Counted from the stretch's first letter, positions 1 to 9,724 are shown. The stretch: 64,000 nucleotides of DNA from Chitinophaga pinensis (GCA_945907065.1 CAMDSC010000008.1:1-64000), one strand, 5' to 3'. Made by a program: numbers and translations. The notes: generated by a model from the sequence alone, not told the origin.

Positions 1-188
1 TGTTTTTTATTTTTTTTTTAATTTGTGGTGCAAAGGAATAGCAAACGAAAATGATTTTACAAATAATTTGTTAAATGTTATAAATTTTCGGCTGAATTTT
101 CGTTAATAAAGAGACTAGGTCCTATATACCTTTAATTTCTTTTATGAAAACTAGTTGCCTTTGTGTCAATATTAACCTTACTTTAAAC

Positions 189-196
189 TAATTTTG
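189..196 (+). promoter_or_regulatory. Candidate -7 box upstream of hisS
   Basis: The octamer TAATTTTG matches the Bacteroidota -7 consensus TAnnTTTG. The nearest TTTG upstream (160-163) is 25 bases away, longer than the usual 19-21, so only the -7 half is convincing. Transcription would begin near position 203, making almost the whole leader the palindromic repeat at 205-267. Confidence 0.35.
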
Positions 197-204
197 CCGC
201 CATA

Positions 205-267
205 GTCATGTTGAGGAACGAAGTGTCTAAATTCTTAATTAGATTCTTCCAATCGTCGGAATGATAA
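205..267. repeat. REP-like imperfect palindrome, copy 1
   Basis: The left arm begins GTCATGTTGAGGAACGAAG. The right arm, read on the opposite strand, begins ATCATTCCGACGATTGGAAG, so the two form an imperfect inverted repeat around an AT-rich centre. A diverged relative with the same arm layout lies at 57604-57667. I recall similar TCATnnTGAnGAA palindromes as common intergenic repeats in Bacteroidota but could not check this. It lies directly ahead of the hisS start codon. Confidence 0.5.
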
Positions 268-283
268 GTCCAGAAAGAAAATA

Positions 284-1639
284 ATGAAACCCTCATTAGT
301 AAAAGGAACCCGCGATTTTGGGCCGGCTGTAATGCAGCGGCGTAAACATATTTTGAATATGATTGAAACTGTATTTAAAAAATATGGATTTATGCCTTTG
401 GAAACTCCTGCAATGGAGCAACTGGAAACCCTAACCGGTAAGTATGGTGAGGAAGGGGATAAATTATTGTTTAAAATTTTAAACTCAGGTGATTTTGCTT
501 CTAATGCCAATGATGAAATTTGGCAATCAAAAGCTTCAAATAAATTGGCTTCGCAAATTTCAGAAAAAGGTTTACGCTATGATTTAACGGTTCCTTTGGC
601 TCGCTATGTGGCCATGAACCGCAATGAAATAACATTTCCTTTTAAACGCTACCAAATGCAACCTGTATGGCGAGCTGACAGACCACAACGTGGCCGTTAC
701 CGGGAATTTTGGCAATGCGATGCCGATATTATAGGTTCGGATAGTTTGATGAATGAGGCGGATTTGTTGTGCATTGCTGCAGAGGTATTTGAAAAGCTTG
801 GAGTTGGGGTTACTATAAATTTAAATAATAGGAAAGTTCTTGAAGCAATTGCTACTAAATTTAATATTGAAGATAAATTCAATCAATTTGTAATAATCAT
901 TGACAAGTTAGATAAAGTTAGTTTTGAAAGTCTTTTATCTGAATTTAATGCATTGGGTTTAAATCAAAGTCAATGCTCTGAATTAGAAGGTTTTCTTTCT
1001 GAAATGCCTTTTGATATGAATTCGATATATTTAATCCAAGACAAATTGAATGGAATTGATAAATCAGAAAAAGGGTGCTTAGAATTAGGTGATATTTTCA
1101 ATTTTATTGAACGAAGTGGGATAAATAATTTGATTAAAATAGACCTTTCACTTGCCCGAGGCCTTGATTACTATACAGGCTGCATCATTGAAATAAAAGC
1201 CAACGATGTTAAAATGGGCAGCATTTCCGGTGGTGGCCGATATGATAATTTAACAGGAGTGTTTGGTTTGCCAGGTGTTTCAGGCGTTGGTATTTCATTT
1301 GGTATTGATAGGATTTATGATGTGATGGAAGAGTTGAATTTGTTTGCCAATTTAGCTCAAACGGAAGTAAAAGCTATGTTTTGCCATTTGGATGAAAACG
1401 GACGAAACTTAAATTATGCGTTAGCAAACGAACTACGAAAAGAAGGGATTTCTTTAGAAGTTTTTCCGGATATAAAAAAGCTACCAAAACAGTTTGAATA
1501 TGCCGAAAAGAAAGGGATTCCTTTGGTAATTATTACCGGAGATGATGAAATTTCTTCAGGACAATTATCTTTTAAAAATCTAATAACCAAAGAACAAGGA
1601 AAAATTGGAAGGAATGAATTGGGAGGGTTTTTAAAGTAA
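284..1639 (+). CDS. hisS: Histidyl-tRNA synthetase
   Basis: This is a cytosolic class II aminoacyl-tRNA synthetase that charges tRNA-His with histidine using ATP. The 451 residues match the family length. Visible landmarks are the N-terminal KGTRDFGP, the class II motif 2 region with RYREFWQCDAD, the histidine-specific LARGLDYYTG, and the motif 3 region GGGRYDNL followed by GVGISFGIDRI. The last ~95 residues form the anticodon-binding domain. The ATG start gives the canonical N-terminus. The leader consists mainly of the palindromic repeat at 205-267, which could fold in the mRNA; whether that affects expression is unknown. Confidence 0.97.
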   Translation: MKPSLVKGTRDFGPAVMQRRKHILNMIETVFKKYGFMPLETPAMEQLETLTGKYGEEGDKLLFKILNSGDFASNANDEIWQSKASNKLASQISEKGLRYDLTVPLARYVAMNRNEITFPFKRYQMQPVWRADRPQRGRYREFWQCDADIIGSDSLMNEADLLCIAAEVFEKLGVGVTINLNNRKVLEAIATKFNIEDKFNQFVIIIDKLDKVSFESLLSEFNALGLNQSQCSELEGFLSEMPFDMNSIYLIQDKLNGIDKSEKGCLELGDIFNFIERSGINNLIKIDLSLARGLDYYTGCIIEIKANDVKMGSISGGGRYDNLTGVFGLPGVSGVGISFGIDRIYDVMEELNLFANLAQTEVKAMFCHLDENGRNLNYALANELRKEGISLEVFPDIKKLPKQFEYAEKKGIPLVIITGDDEISSGQLSFKNLITKEQGKIGRNELGGFLK

Positions 1640-1664
1640 TGATTTGGATAACATCATCCCCCTA

Positions 1665-1680
1665 CCCCCTTCAAAGTGGG
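1665..1680. other. Short GC-rich hairpin downstream of hisS
   Basis: CCCCCTTCAAAGTGGG can fold as CCC/GGG plus CTT/AAG with one mismatch and a tiny loop. There is no T-tract, so it is not a standard intrinsic terminator. The surrounding 1640-1779 stretch contains no other recognisable feature. Confidence 0.25.
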
Positions 1681-1779
1681 ACTGCTTACGCACCATGGCT
1701 GAACTGCGATTATTTATATTTAGATAATCAACTTCGAAGAACATTTCTTTGTACTCAGAATCTCATATCTCTATACTAA

Positions 1780-2505
1780 TTGAATCTCAAATTTCCACAT
1801 ATCACTGAACTCATAGTTGCTGAAGACGAACACATCGTTGCGATTAACAAACCTGCTTTTTTATCTACTTTGGATGAGCGAGATGAAACCAAGAAATCGC
1901 TATTGGGCTTGGCTCGAAAACAATGGCCTGACATTCAGGTTTGTCACAGACTGGATAAGGAAACCACAGGTATTATTTTGTTCGCTAAAAACAATGATGT
2001 TTATCGCCAAATGGCCATTCAGTTTGAACACCGAAAAGTGACCAAATGGTATCATGCCATAGCCGAAGGGTGTCATAATTTTGACCATTTAGAAATTAAT
2101 AAACCCTTAAAAGTAAATAGTAAAGGCTATGCCAAAATTGATTTTAGAGAAGGTAAAGAATCCTTAACGATTGTAAATACTCTTGAAATTTTCAGGCATT
2201 TTACACTTTTACAATGCTATCCTTTTACGGGTAGATTGCACCAAATACGAGTGCATTTAAAATCGCAGAATGCCCCGCTAGCTGCTGATGTGCAGTATGG
2301 TGGATCGATGCCGATGCTTTCAAAAATAAAACGCAAATTTTCTTTAAGTAAAGATGTAGAAGAACAACCTATGATGAATCGTGTTGCCTTGCATGCGCGT
2401 AGCCTTCACTTTGAATTGTATGATAAAAAATATGAGTTGGAAGCTGAGTATCCAAAGGATTTTGGAACCTTTTTAAAATTGCTTCATAAATACGATACGG
2501 TTTAA
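1780..2505 (+). CDS. RluA-family pseudouridine synthase
   Basis: This enzyme isomerises a uridine to pseudouridine in rRNA or tRNA. The family signature is clear: CHRLDKETTGIILFAKN holds the catalytic Asp of HRLD, and TGRLHQIRVHLK is the second conserved motif. At 241 residues it is short and lacks an N-terminal S4 domain, so it resembles the TruC/RluA type more than RluC or RluD; the target base cannot be read from sequence. No in-frame ATG lies near the N-terminus, so the start is TTG at 1780. The next gene starts 20 bases downstream on the same strand. Confidence 0.9.
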   Translation: MNLKFPHITELIVAEDEHIVAINKPAFLSTLDERDETKKSLLGLARKQWPDIQVCHRLDKETTGIILFAKNNDVYRQMAIQFEHRKVTKWYHAIAEGCHNFDHLEINKPLKVNSKGYAKIDFREGKESLTIVNTLEIFRHFTLLQCYPFTGRLHQIRVHLKSQNAPLAADVQYGGSMPMLSKIKRKFSLSKDVEEQPMMNRVALHARSLHFELYDKKYELEAEYPKDFGTFLKLLHKYDTV

Positions 2506-2525
2506 TGGTGAAATATTAATGGTTA

Positions 2526-3830
2526 ATGAAAAAAATTAGCATACTTATTTCGATAATTTTTGCTACTATTAATTTTTGCGAAGCCCAGGAATACAAGCAT
2601 CAGGAAAAGGTAATAAAATATTTAAAGCATCATGATTACAGAAAACTTCACAGGCAATTTGATGAAAATCTAAAGAAATCAGTTTCTGTTCATTTTCTTA
2701 AAGCTTCATGGCAAGGTTTGGAAAAAGAGTTTGGAAACTATAAATCCCATGGAAAAACAACATTAGTTAAAGGTAAAGTAGTTGATAAATATGTAACCCA
2801 TGTTTATTTTATTAAAGGAAGTTTGGTTTTAGAAACATCCTTTGGTGATAAAGGAAAATTAAGCAGCATATATTTAAGACCTAAAACCTATGCCATTCCT
2901 GAATACGGTCAAAACTTAGTTTACAATAAAGAAAACATCACAATTGTTTCAGGAAAATATAGTTTACCCGGCGAAATTGTTTACCCAAAAGACCTTTCTA
3001 AAAAAGTACCTCTTGTAATTTTTGCGCATGGTTCGGGAGCTAATAATCGTGAAGAAGGCATCGGACCCATTAAGGTTTTTAAAGATATTTATTTAGGATT
3101 GTTAACCAAAGGCATTGCGTGCATGGTGTATGACAAACGCACATTGGTTTATAAAAAGGAATTTGATACCTCTCAATTTACATTATGGGATGAAACAATA
3201 GAAGATGCCGTAAATGCTTTTAAACTTGCTAAAACACGCCCTGATGTGGACACAAACCAAATTTATATTATTGGCCACAGTCAAGGTGGTTATGCATTGC
3301 CACTTATTTTAAAAAATTGTAATGGTGTGAAGGGAGGAATATCATTAGCGGGTTGCTCCCGCCCCATTGATGAACTTATTGAATATCAATATCATTACTT
3401 AACAGAACTGGATGGAAAGGTGAGTTGGCCTGAAAAAATATTTCTTAAAAAGGAAATGAAAAAGGTTCATTTTGTGAGAAGTGATAAATTACTTACTTCA
3501 AAACCAAAATTGAAACTGCTTGGCTATTGGCCTACTGCTTTTTGGAAAGATGTAAAAAATTATAAACCTGTAGAAGTATTGAAAACTCTTGATATGCCTG
3601 TATTGTTTTTACAAGGGGATAGAGATTATCAGGTAACAAATGAGGATTTGAAGCTTTGGAAAACGGGTTATCTTGAAAAAAAGAATTGGTCGTTCATTTC
3701 CTATCCAAAACTAAATCACCTGTTTATTGAAGGGGAAGGAAAACCAAATCCAAGTGAGTATTTTAATGGAGGAAATGTTCCGATGTATGTGATTGAGGAT
3801 ATTTCAGATTGGATTAAAGGGTTGGAATAA
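2526..3830 (+). CDS. Secreted alpha/beta hydrolase with N-terminal DUF3887-like domain
   Basis: This is an exported serine hydrolase of unknown substrate. A signal peptide covers about residues 1-20 (cleavage after FCEA). Residues ~25-115 look like a DUF3887-type domain, a pattern seen ahead of hydrolases. The rest is an alpha/beta hydrolase: oxyanion region FAHGSG, nucleophile Ser252 in GHSQGG, acid in LQGDRDYQVT (about residue 364) and His in LNHLF (about residue 400). The length of 434 residues fits this two-domain type. It probably cleaves esters or peptides, but the motifs do not separate these. It ends 5 bases from the convergent gene at 3835. Confidence 0.85.
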   Translation: MKKISILISIIFATINFCEAQEYKHQEKVIKYLKHHDYRKLHRQFDENLKKSVSVHFLKASWQGLEKEFGNYKSHGKTTLVKGKVVDKYVTHVYFIKGSLVLETSFGDKGKLSSIYLRPKTYAIPEYGQNLVYNKENITIVSGKYSLPGEIVYPKDLSKKVPLVIFAHGSGANNREEGIGPIKVFKDIYLGLLTKGIACMVYDKRTLVYKKEFDTSQFTLWDETIEDAVNAFKLAKTRPDVDTNQIYIIGHSQGGYALPLILKNCNGVKGGISLAGCSRPIDELIEYQYHYLTELDGKVSWPEKIFLKKEMKKVHFVRSDKLLTSKPKLKLLGYWPTAFWKDVKNYKPVEVLKTLDMPVLFLQGDRDYQVTNEDLKLWKTGYLEKKNWSFISYPKLNHLFIEGEGKPNPSEYFNGGNVPMYVIEDISDWIKGLE

Positions 3831-3834
3831 TGGA

Positions 3835-6800
3835 TTATCTTATGACATGAACCGTTCCGTTCATTCTATAAACTTTATCTCTAAAATCGGTTAATGTAAC
3901 CGTGTACATATAAACATCCATTTGAACTTGTTTATCTTTGTAAAAGCCATCCCAAGAGCTTGTATAATCAATGGTTTCCCATAGTTTTTCACCCCAGCGG
4001 TCAAATATTTTCATACTGAAAGTTTTTATGGCTCCAGCACTTATTACAAATTTATCGTTTAAACCATCATTATTTGGCGAAAAAGCATTTGGAATATAAA
4101 TAGTTGGCGAAAAATTAAAACATATTTCATTGGACCAACTTACCTGATTATTTCCTCCATTTTCAAAACTTAAAATCCTATAACATTGGCTATATCCATC
4201 CAATCCATTTTTATAAAACATATTTTCAGGTTGGGTAAATGAATCATAGGGTTGATATAAATTATCGATTTCACTTATTTTTCTATAAAGCACATACTTA
4301 CTCACTCCGTTTTTAAAACCCATATAATTTGAAAACTGCATTTTTATAGCATAAGGATCTTCAGTTTTTGCTCCTGACAACCATACGTTGGTATGAATAT
4401 CTGATGGCTTTTCAATTCCACATAAATCTTTAACATTTATTCGGTAATCAAAAGCATTAATATCTGTATTAAGTGGTTGCTCAATATAGTTAGTAAAGTT
4501 ATTAATACTGGCCAAATTTTGCCAAACTAATGAACTGGCATTTCTTTTTTGCAATTCATAAATTCTAGGAATTGCTTTTGAATTAGCATTTTTCCAGCTA
4601 ATCTCCATATTATTATCTGGCGTTCCTACTGATACTACTTGCATTTCAATATTGAGCTTATCAAGTGTAATATCTTTTTTTATGGTATCTCCGGCACAAC
4701 CAAATTCTGAGGTCTCAATAACTTTTATCCAGGCCGGTTCATTCTCTGTCCAGTTAACGAGAATGCTATCTTTACCATTTCCCGAAATAATATTTCCATT
4801 ATTAACAAACCACGAATACGTTGAATTATTAAACCCACTTATAATATACTTTCTGTTAAAATAATCAGGATTACAAACTATTGCTGGCCCAACTATTAAA
4901 TTACTAACAGGTTTTGGATTAACAATTACTATTGAATCAATAACATTTCCCCAGCAACTATCTTTTGATAATTCAGTTACCTCTATATTAAATTTTCCCG
5001 ATGTATTCCATGCTAATTTTATTGTTTTTGTTCCTTGACCAATAATATTATTAGAACTACCATTTACCCGCCATAAATACTTACTTCCTGCAAATCCATT
5101 CACAGTATAACTTAATGAATCGGGCAATTGGCAAACTTCAAAATCTCCGTTAATAATTGAAGCATTTGGGGTTGGATTAATTATAACATCTAATTTTGCT
5201 GGCAAACTGGAACATAATTTTAGATTAACACTATCATACGCTGTTTTTGTTATAGTTACATCACCAATTCCAGCCTTGTCCCAATCTACCTTAATTGAAT
5301 TGGTATTAGCTGGCAGTAAAATATTTCCGCCTGTTATGCCCCAAACATAAGTCGTGCCATTTGCAGGAAATACAAAATATGAAACCCCCTTTTCAAACTC
5401 ACAAACGGATGTTTTCCCTTTTGGAAATTCAGCATCTAAAAGATAAGTTTTATTTACGATAAATGAAATAGGGTCACTGATACAGCCAAAACGATCGGTT
5501 TCGGTAACAGTCAAATTTCCAGTCCCTGCATTGCCCCAGTTTACAAAAATCTTAGAGGTATTATTTCCAGATGCAATACTTCCACCGGTAATATTCCATT
5601 GATAAGATGAACTACTTATTCCATTTGCATTATACTCAATTTTGCGAGAATTAGGACAAACCGAAGCCGGGCCAGTTATATTTGGATTAGGTTTTCTAAC
5701 ATTAACCTTAAATATACCCGTATCACTAAGGCATCCACTGGCCACAGTTACCACTTTTATGTTTTGATTGCCTATTGTATTCCAATTTATATTACAATCT
5801 GAATTAGTACTCGAAATTTTGTTGCCTGATTTAACAAACCAAAAGGATTGTAGCAATGTAGACCCAATTTTATAAACTTCTGTTGAATTAATACATACCG
5901 TGTCTTTTCCTGTTATTACAGGTGTTGCAGGACTTGGTTTAATATTTATAATAAATTCTTTCCATGCTCCGGGGCAGCCATATTGCGAAATTTCTCTGCA
6001 CCTTACTTTCCCTGCACCCGAGCCATTCCATTTCACATTTATTTGATTAGTTCCTTGTCCTTTTAAAATTACTCCTTGAATGGCTTCCCACTCCAATGCT
6101 GAATTTTTTGCTAAAAAAAGCGCCTGATAAAATGTTATTGAATTTTGGCAAGGATCTATAACTCCTGAAATGACTAGATTGCTAATAAATGGATTAACAA
6201 GAATTGTAAAATTTACAGAATTGTATTTACCAGGACATCCATCATCTACTACTGTTACCGCAAATTGATAGGGCTTTACACTTGCTTGATCGCATGAGGT
6301 TTGCCAACAAAATTCGGAAATAATACTTCCTTTACCTGTTTTGGCTGATAAGGTAGCTTTGGGACCTTTCCAGCCATTAAAACCTGTAAAAATATCTCCC
6401 GATGGAGTTAGTTTTAAATTATCATTATCTGCATCTGTAGAAATCACATTGAAGCATAATTTACTTCCAGCTTCTATAGTAAAACTTTTTCCTTTGTCGC
6501 TGCTGATGGTAGGTTTTCTATTGGGTGTGCAAGTAATAAATATAATTTGCAAATCGAGCCGAACAGTACTTAATAAAACGCCGTTTCTATATTCGGCAAC
6601 TTCTACTGCCACAATGTAATTCCCTGTAATATTGGTAAAGTATTGCGTGAGCCCGTTAAATCTATCAATACTTGAATACCCTGAAGAACCGAAAGGTTTA
6701 TTTTCGTCAAAGCCAGAATTGTATATAATAGACGGCAGAGTCATATTACTTGGAGGATTCAAAATTGAACCAGTACTTATACTTCCAAAGGGTTTAGCAA

Positions 6801-7413
6801 AATAATAAACCAGTGAATCACCGTCGATATCCACTGCTGTGTTCAAAAACGAAGTGGTATCATTAGCACACATAAAAGGAGATGGAACGCCATTTACAAA
6901 AACTGGTGAGCTGTTTTTAATATTGGTGGGTGGAATCCTGCAATAATAGGTTTGACCCTGTGTGGGAGAACTTCCTGCTACAATATTATTCTGTATATTT
7001 CTGCAACATAATTCAAATGTAATTTCATAACCAATTGTTGATGGAATTAATTCAATTACTCCTTCGTAAAATCCCTCTTCTATACAGGCATTTAAATTTA
7101 CAGGGCAATCCGTTCTTCCTGGTGCTTGAACAATTTTTCTAGAAACTAAGGTTATTGTTTTTGTATCATAAAGCAATTTATTGGCATATATGCCAATTCT
7201 AATATCCTTTGTAAATTGAACGGTTGTTGATACCCCTCCTTTACAATCGCGATATAAAGAAAGTGAAACTTTAAAATTATAATTTCCTTTTGAGTTTAAA
7301 CCAAAATTTTGATAACTCATGGAGCCACCAATAAGGTGAGTAGCTTGCGCCAATGGAACAAGTGATAAAAATAGTAATAATATCGAAAGGGGTCTTTTCA
7401 AGTCTTCTATCAA
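3835..7413 (-). CDS. Large surface protein with PKD/Ig-like repeats and gliding-type (type B) C-terminal domain
   Basis: This is a 1192-residue exported protein. It has a signal peptide (hydrophobic SILLLFLSLV, cleavage near AQA), a long array of beta-sandwich-like repeats carrying the recurring pattern N-x-I-x-V-x-W-x-x-x-G and C-terminal GC residues (roughly residues 410-910), and an ending that starts IYIPNAFSPNNDGLNDKF. That ending is the gliding motility-associated C-terminal domain, a type B signal for the type IX secretion system. No enzyme motif is visible, so it is likely an adhesin or structural surface protein. The reported start is TTG at 7413; a TTG at 7401 would give the more typical signal peptide beginning M-KRPLSILLL. 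The start is therefore uncertain by 12 bases. Confidence 0.88.
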   Translation of the reverse strand: MIEDLKRPLSILLLFLSLVPLAQATHLIGGSMSYQNFGLNSKGNYNFKVSLSLYRDCKGGVSTTVQFTKDIRIGIYANKLLYDTKTITLVSRKIVQAPGRTDCPVNLNACIEEGFYEGVIELIPSTIGYEITFELCCRNIQNNIVAGSSPTQGQTYYCRIPPTNIKNSSPVFVNGVPSPFMCANDTTSFLNTAVDIDGDSLVYYFAKPFGSISTGSILNPPSNMTLPSIIYNSGFDENKPFGSSGYSSIDRFNGLTQYFTNITGNYIVAVEVAEYRNGVLLSTVRLDLQIIFITCTPNRKPTISSDKGKSFTIEAGSKLCFNVISTDADNDNLKLTPSGDIFTGFNGWKGPKATLSAKTGKGSIISEFCWQTSCDQASVKPYQFAVTVVDDGCPGKYNSVNFTILVNPFISNLVISGVIDPCQNSITFYQALFLAKNSALEWEAIQGVILKGQGTNQINVKWNGSGAGKVRCREISQYGCPGAWKEFIINIKPSPATPVITGKDTVCINSTEVYKIGSTLLQSFWFVKSGNKISSTNSDCNINWNTIGNQNIKVVTVASGCLSDTGIFKVNVRKPNPNITGPASVCPNSRKIEYNANGISSSSYQWNITGGSIASGNNTSKIFVNWGNAGTGNLTVTETDRFGCISDPISFIVNKTYLLDAEFPKGKTSVCEFEKGVSYFVFPANGTTYVWGITGGNILLPANTNSIKVDWDKAGIGDVTITKTAYDSVNLKLCSSLPAKLDVIINPTPNASIINGDFEVCQLPDSLSYTVNGFAGSKYLWRVNGSSNNIIGQGTKTIKLAWNTSGKFNIEVTELSKDSCWGNVIDSIVIVNPKPVSNLIVGPAIVCNPDYFNRKYIISGFNNSTYSWFVNNGNIISGNGKDSILVNWTENEPAWIKVIETSEFGCAGDTIKKDITLDKLNIEMQVVSVGTPDNNMEISWKNANSKAIPRIYELQKRNASSLVWQNLASINNFTNYIEQPLNTDINAFDYRINVKDLCGIEKPSDIHTNVWLSGAKTEDPYAIKMQFSNYMGFKNGVSKYVLYRKISEIDNLYQPYDSFTQPENMFYKNGLDGYSQCYRILSFENGGNNQVSWSNEICFNFSPTIYIPNAFSPNNDGLNDKFVISAGAIKTFSMKIFDRWGEKLWETIDYTSSWDGFYKDKQVQMDVYMYTVTLTDFRDKVYRMNGTVHVIR

Positions 7414-7472
7414 ATTTAACGCAAAATTCGCTTAAAACGTTGCTTTTAAAAGCTATTTTTTACAAACTACTG

Positions 7473-8009
7473 TTATTTCTTTACAAAACTTTGGGCAAAA
7501 CTTAAAATATTACTAAATGTAGGAATTTCAAGATTTTTATTTTCCGAAATAAATATTGGAAGAATTCCTGAATTTTTAGCAAATTCCATATCGCTTTGGC
7601 TATCACCAATCATTATTGAACTGGTAAGTTCAATTTCCGGAAAATCATTTTTAGCCATTAGTGCCATTCCTGGCTTTGGCTTGCGGCAAATACAATTATC
7701 TTCTTTTAAATGCGGACAATGATATATCTTATCGAGATGAAGATTCGAAGGCAAAAGGTCTAAAAAATGAGCATGAATTTCTTCTATAGAATCTATCATC
7801 AACCCTTTGCCAATGCCTTGCTGGTTGGTTACTACAAAAATTCGTTTAAAAAAAGGTCTTACTATTTGTAAAGCAGGAATAACCTCCGGCAACAATTCAA
7901 ACTCATTTATTTGCTTTACATAATCATCCACTCGTAACTTGTTTATTACTCCATCACGATCAATAAATAAGGCTGAATTAGGTTTAATTGAAAAGGTTTG
8001 GAAATTCAT
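7473..8009 (-). CDS. gmhB: D,D-heptose 1,7-bisphosphate phosphatase (HAD-IIIA, GmhB-like)
   Basis: This cytosolic HAD phosphatase removes the 7-phosphate of D-glycero-D-manno-heptose 1,7-bisphosphate. Motif I is FIDRDGVINK (DxD), motif II holds VVTNQQGIGKG, the zinc-site cysteines and histidine lie in CPHLKEDNCICRKPKPGM, and motif IV is MIGDSQSDMEFA. These are GmhB hallmarks. The frame is open to 8042, but ATG at 8009 gives the usual N-terminus and overlaps the preceding gene by 26 bases, implying translational coupling. It is the third gene of a kinase-nucleotidyltransferase-phosphatase operon, which supports the heptose assignment over histidinol-phosphatase. Confidence 0.88.
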   Translation of the reverse strand: MNFQTFSIKPNSALFIDRDGVINKLRVDDYVKQINEFELLPEVIPALQIVRPFFKRIFVVTNQQGIGKGLMIDSIEEIHAHFLDLLPSNLHLDKIYHCPHLKEDNCICRKPKPGMALMAKNDFPEIELTSSIMIGDSQSDMEFAKNSGILPIFISENKNLEIPTFSNILSFAQSFVKK

Positions 8010-8694
8010 CGTTTGCTTTTTTATAATCTTCAGGAATTCCAATATCTATAAAATAATCATCGGTAATAAAACTCTTCATTTCTATTTCACCGGTTTTTAG
8101 TTCCATAAAATCGGTTTCAAATGAAAACTTTTCTTGCTCAGGGAAATGTTTAATAATTGATTTATTCATCAAATAAACGCCTGTATTGATAAGTCCTTCC
8201 GATAATTCAGGATTTTTTTCGTTAAATTTTTTAATAGCATCTCCATCGGTTTCCACTGTTCCGTATCGCGCAGGATTTTTCATAGGCTTTAAAGCCATTG
8301 AAAATAAAGCGTTACTTTTATTATGAAAATTCAAAAAATTCAAATGGTCTATTTGTAAAAATGTGTCACCGTTTAAAACTAAACAGTTTTCAGTTTCTAT
8401 TAAATTTAAAGCTTTTTTTATAGCTCCACCAGTTCCTAATGGGTCTGTTTCAATACTGTAAACTATAGGAATATTTTTAAAACTTTTTCCAAAATGGGCT
8501 TCAATAATCTCGTGTTTGTAACCTGTACTTAGTATTATTTTATTAGGGTTAAATTTTGAAAGGTAATTTACCAACCATTCTAAAAATGGCTTCCCATCCA
8601 CTGGTGCCATGGGTTTTGGAACGTCTTTAACCACCCTTTGCAGTCGTGTTCCAAATCCTCCGGCCAATATTATTATATCAGGAAACGATTCCAT
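7984..8694 (-). CDS. Sugar-1-phosphate nucleotidyltransferase (heptose-1-P guanylyltransferase, HddC-like)
   Basis: This enzyme transfers a nucleotide onto a sugar 1-phosphate. The N-terminus IILAGGFGTRLQRVVKDVPKP is the nucleotide-binding signature of the NTP-transferase fold, and VLNGDTFLQID holds the metal-binding Asp. At 236 residues it is a bare catalytic domain, as in HddC. Position between a GHMP heptose kinase and a GmhB phosphatase makes D-glycero-D-manno-heptose 1-phosphate the likely substrate. Whether GTP (GDP-heptose) or ATP is used cannot be read here. The start codon abuts the end of the kinase gene (shared base 8694). Confidence 0.85.
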   Translation of the reverse strand: MESFPDIIILAGGFGTRLQRVVKDVPKPMAPVDGKPFLEWLVNYLSKFNPNKIILSTGYKHEIIEAHFGKSFKNIPIVYSIETDPLGTGGAIKKALNLIETENCLVLNGDTFLQIDHLNFLNFHNKSNALFSMALKPMKNPARYGTVETDGDAIKKFNEKNPELSEGLINTGVYLMNKSIIKHFPEQEKFSFETDFMELKTGEIEMKSFITDDYFIDIGIPEDYKKANDEFPNLFN

Positions 8695-9716
8695 TACATT
8701 GTATAAGTATACAAACCACCGGTTGTAAATTCATAGTTTTCTACCCGGCCGTTAAAGGATTTCATGGCATCAATTACTTTAAAACGTGTATTACCCGGAC
8801 AATAAAAAAATATGAATCCTCCCCCACCAGCTCCCGATATTTTTCCGCCATTTGAACCTGCCTTTAAAGCGGCTTCATAAATGGCTTCTATTTCAGGATT
8901 GCTTATGCCTTTGGCTATTTGTTTTTTGTGCTCCCATCCAAAATGCAGTATCTCTCCAATTTTATCTAACTGGCCCATTAAAATAGCTTCCTTCATTTTG
9001 ATGGATTGTTCCTTTAATCGATGAGTTGCTTCGGTGGCGTCAAAAGATTTATTCTTAATATTTTTTGATTGTTCCTCAATAATATTGCTTGAATTACGGC
9101 TGGTTCCTGTATAAAACAGCACAAGATTATTTTGAAGTTCCGTGATATATTTTCTCTTGATTCGCAATGGATTTACAATCACTTTATCGTCTTTATAAAA
9201 CTCCATAAAATTAAATCCGCCAAATGTTGCAGCATATTGGTCTTGCTTGCCGCCAGCCATGTTAAGGTCTATGCGTTCAATTTCAAAAGCGAGGTGAGCA
9301 ATATCGTATTCGCCTAATGGCAAATTAAGCCACTCCGCAAAAGCTCCAATAATGGCCACCACCAAGGTAGAACTTGAGCCTAAGCCTGAACCTGCCGGAG
9401 CGTCAACATAAGTGGTAAGCCTAAAGGATAAAGGAATATGGGTAAATTGTTTTACAATCCGGTTATAGACACCTTTTAATAAATCCAAATTTCCATCCGC
9501 TTCCAAAACTAGCGAAGATTTATAAGTTAGCGTTTCATTCTTATCAATGGAATGTAATTCAATAACTTCATCATCCAACGGTTCTATGTTAGCATAAGCG
9601 TATTTATTAATTGTAGCATTAAGGATTGAACCTCCGTAAAGGTCAGAATAAGGGCTTACATCGGTACCACCACCTGCCAAACCAATACGAAGTGGAGCTT
9701 TACTTTTAATAATCAT
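8694..9716 (-). CDS. GHMP kinase, D-glycero-D-manno-heptose 7-phosphate kinase-like (HddA)
   Basis: This cytosolic GHMP-family kinase probably phosphorylates heptose 7-phosphate at C1, making the 1,7-bisphosphate used by the downstream phosphatase. The N-terminal KAPLRIGLAGGGTDVSPY is typical of HddA-like kinases, PAGSGLGSSSTLVVA is the GHMP phosphate-binding loop, and KISGAGGGGFIFFY is the C-terminal GHMP motif. The open frame extends to 9788, but the first 24 codons look spurious. ATG at 9716 gives the family N-terminus, and a TACTTTTG -7 box at 9725-9732 would place the transcript start only a couple of bases ahead of it. It is the first gene of the operon. Confidence 0.87.
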   Translation of the reverse strand: MIIKSKAPLRIGLAGGGTDVSPYSDLYGGSILNATINKYAYANIEPLDDEVIELHSIDKNETLTYKSSLVLEADGNLDLLKGVYNRIVKQFTHIPLSFRLTTYVDAPAGSGLGSSSTLVVAIIGAFAEWLNLPLGEYDIAHLAFEIERIDLNMAGGKQDQYAATFGGFNFMEFYKDDKVIVNPLRIKRKYITELQNNLVLFYTGTSRNSSNIIEEQSKNIKNKSFDATEATHRLKEQSIKMKEAILMGQLDKIGEILHFGWEHKKQIAKGISNPEIEAIYEAALKAGSNGGKISGAGGGGFIFFYCPGNTRFKVIDAMKSFNGRVENYEFTTGGLYTYTM

Positions 9717-9724
9717 TATGGGTG

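Noticed and set aside
1-188. AT-rich left edge as a promoter region for a leftward gene
   Set aside because: A CCTTTGC-like string occurs on the minus strand, but the TA of the -7 box is misplaced and the window ends too soon to see a gene. I see nothing supportable here.
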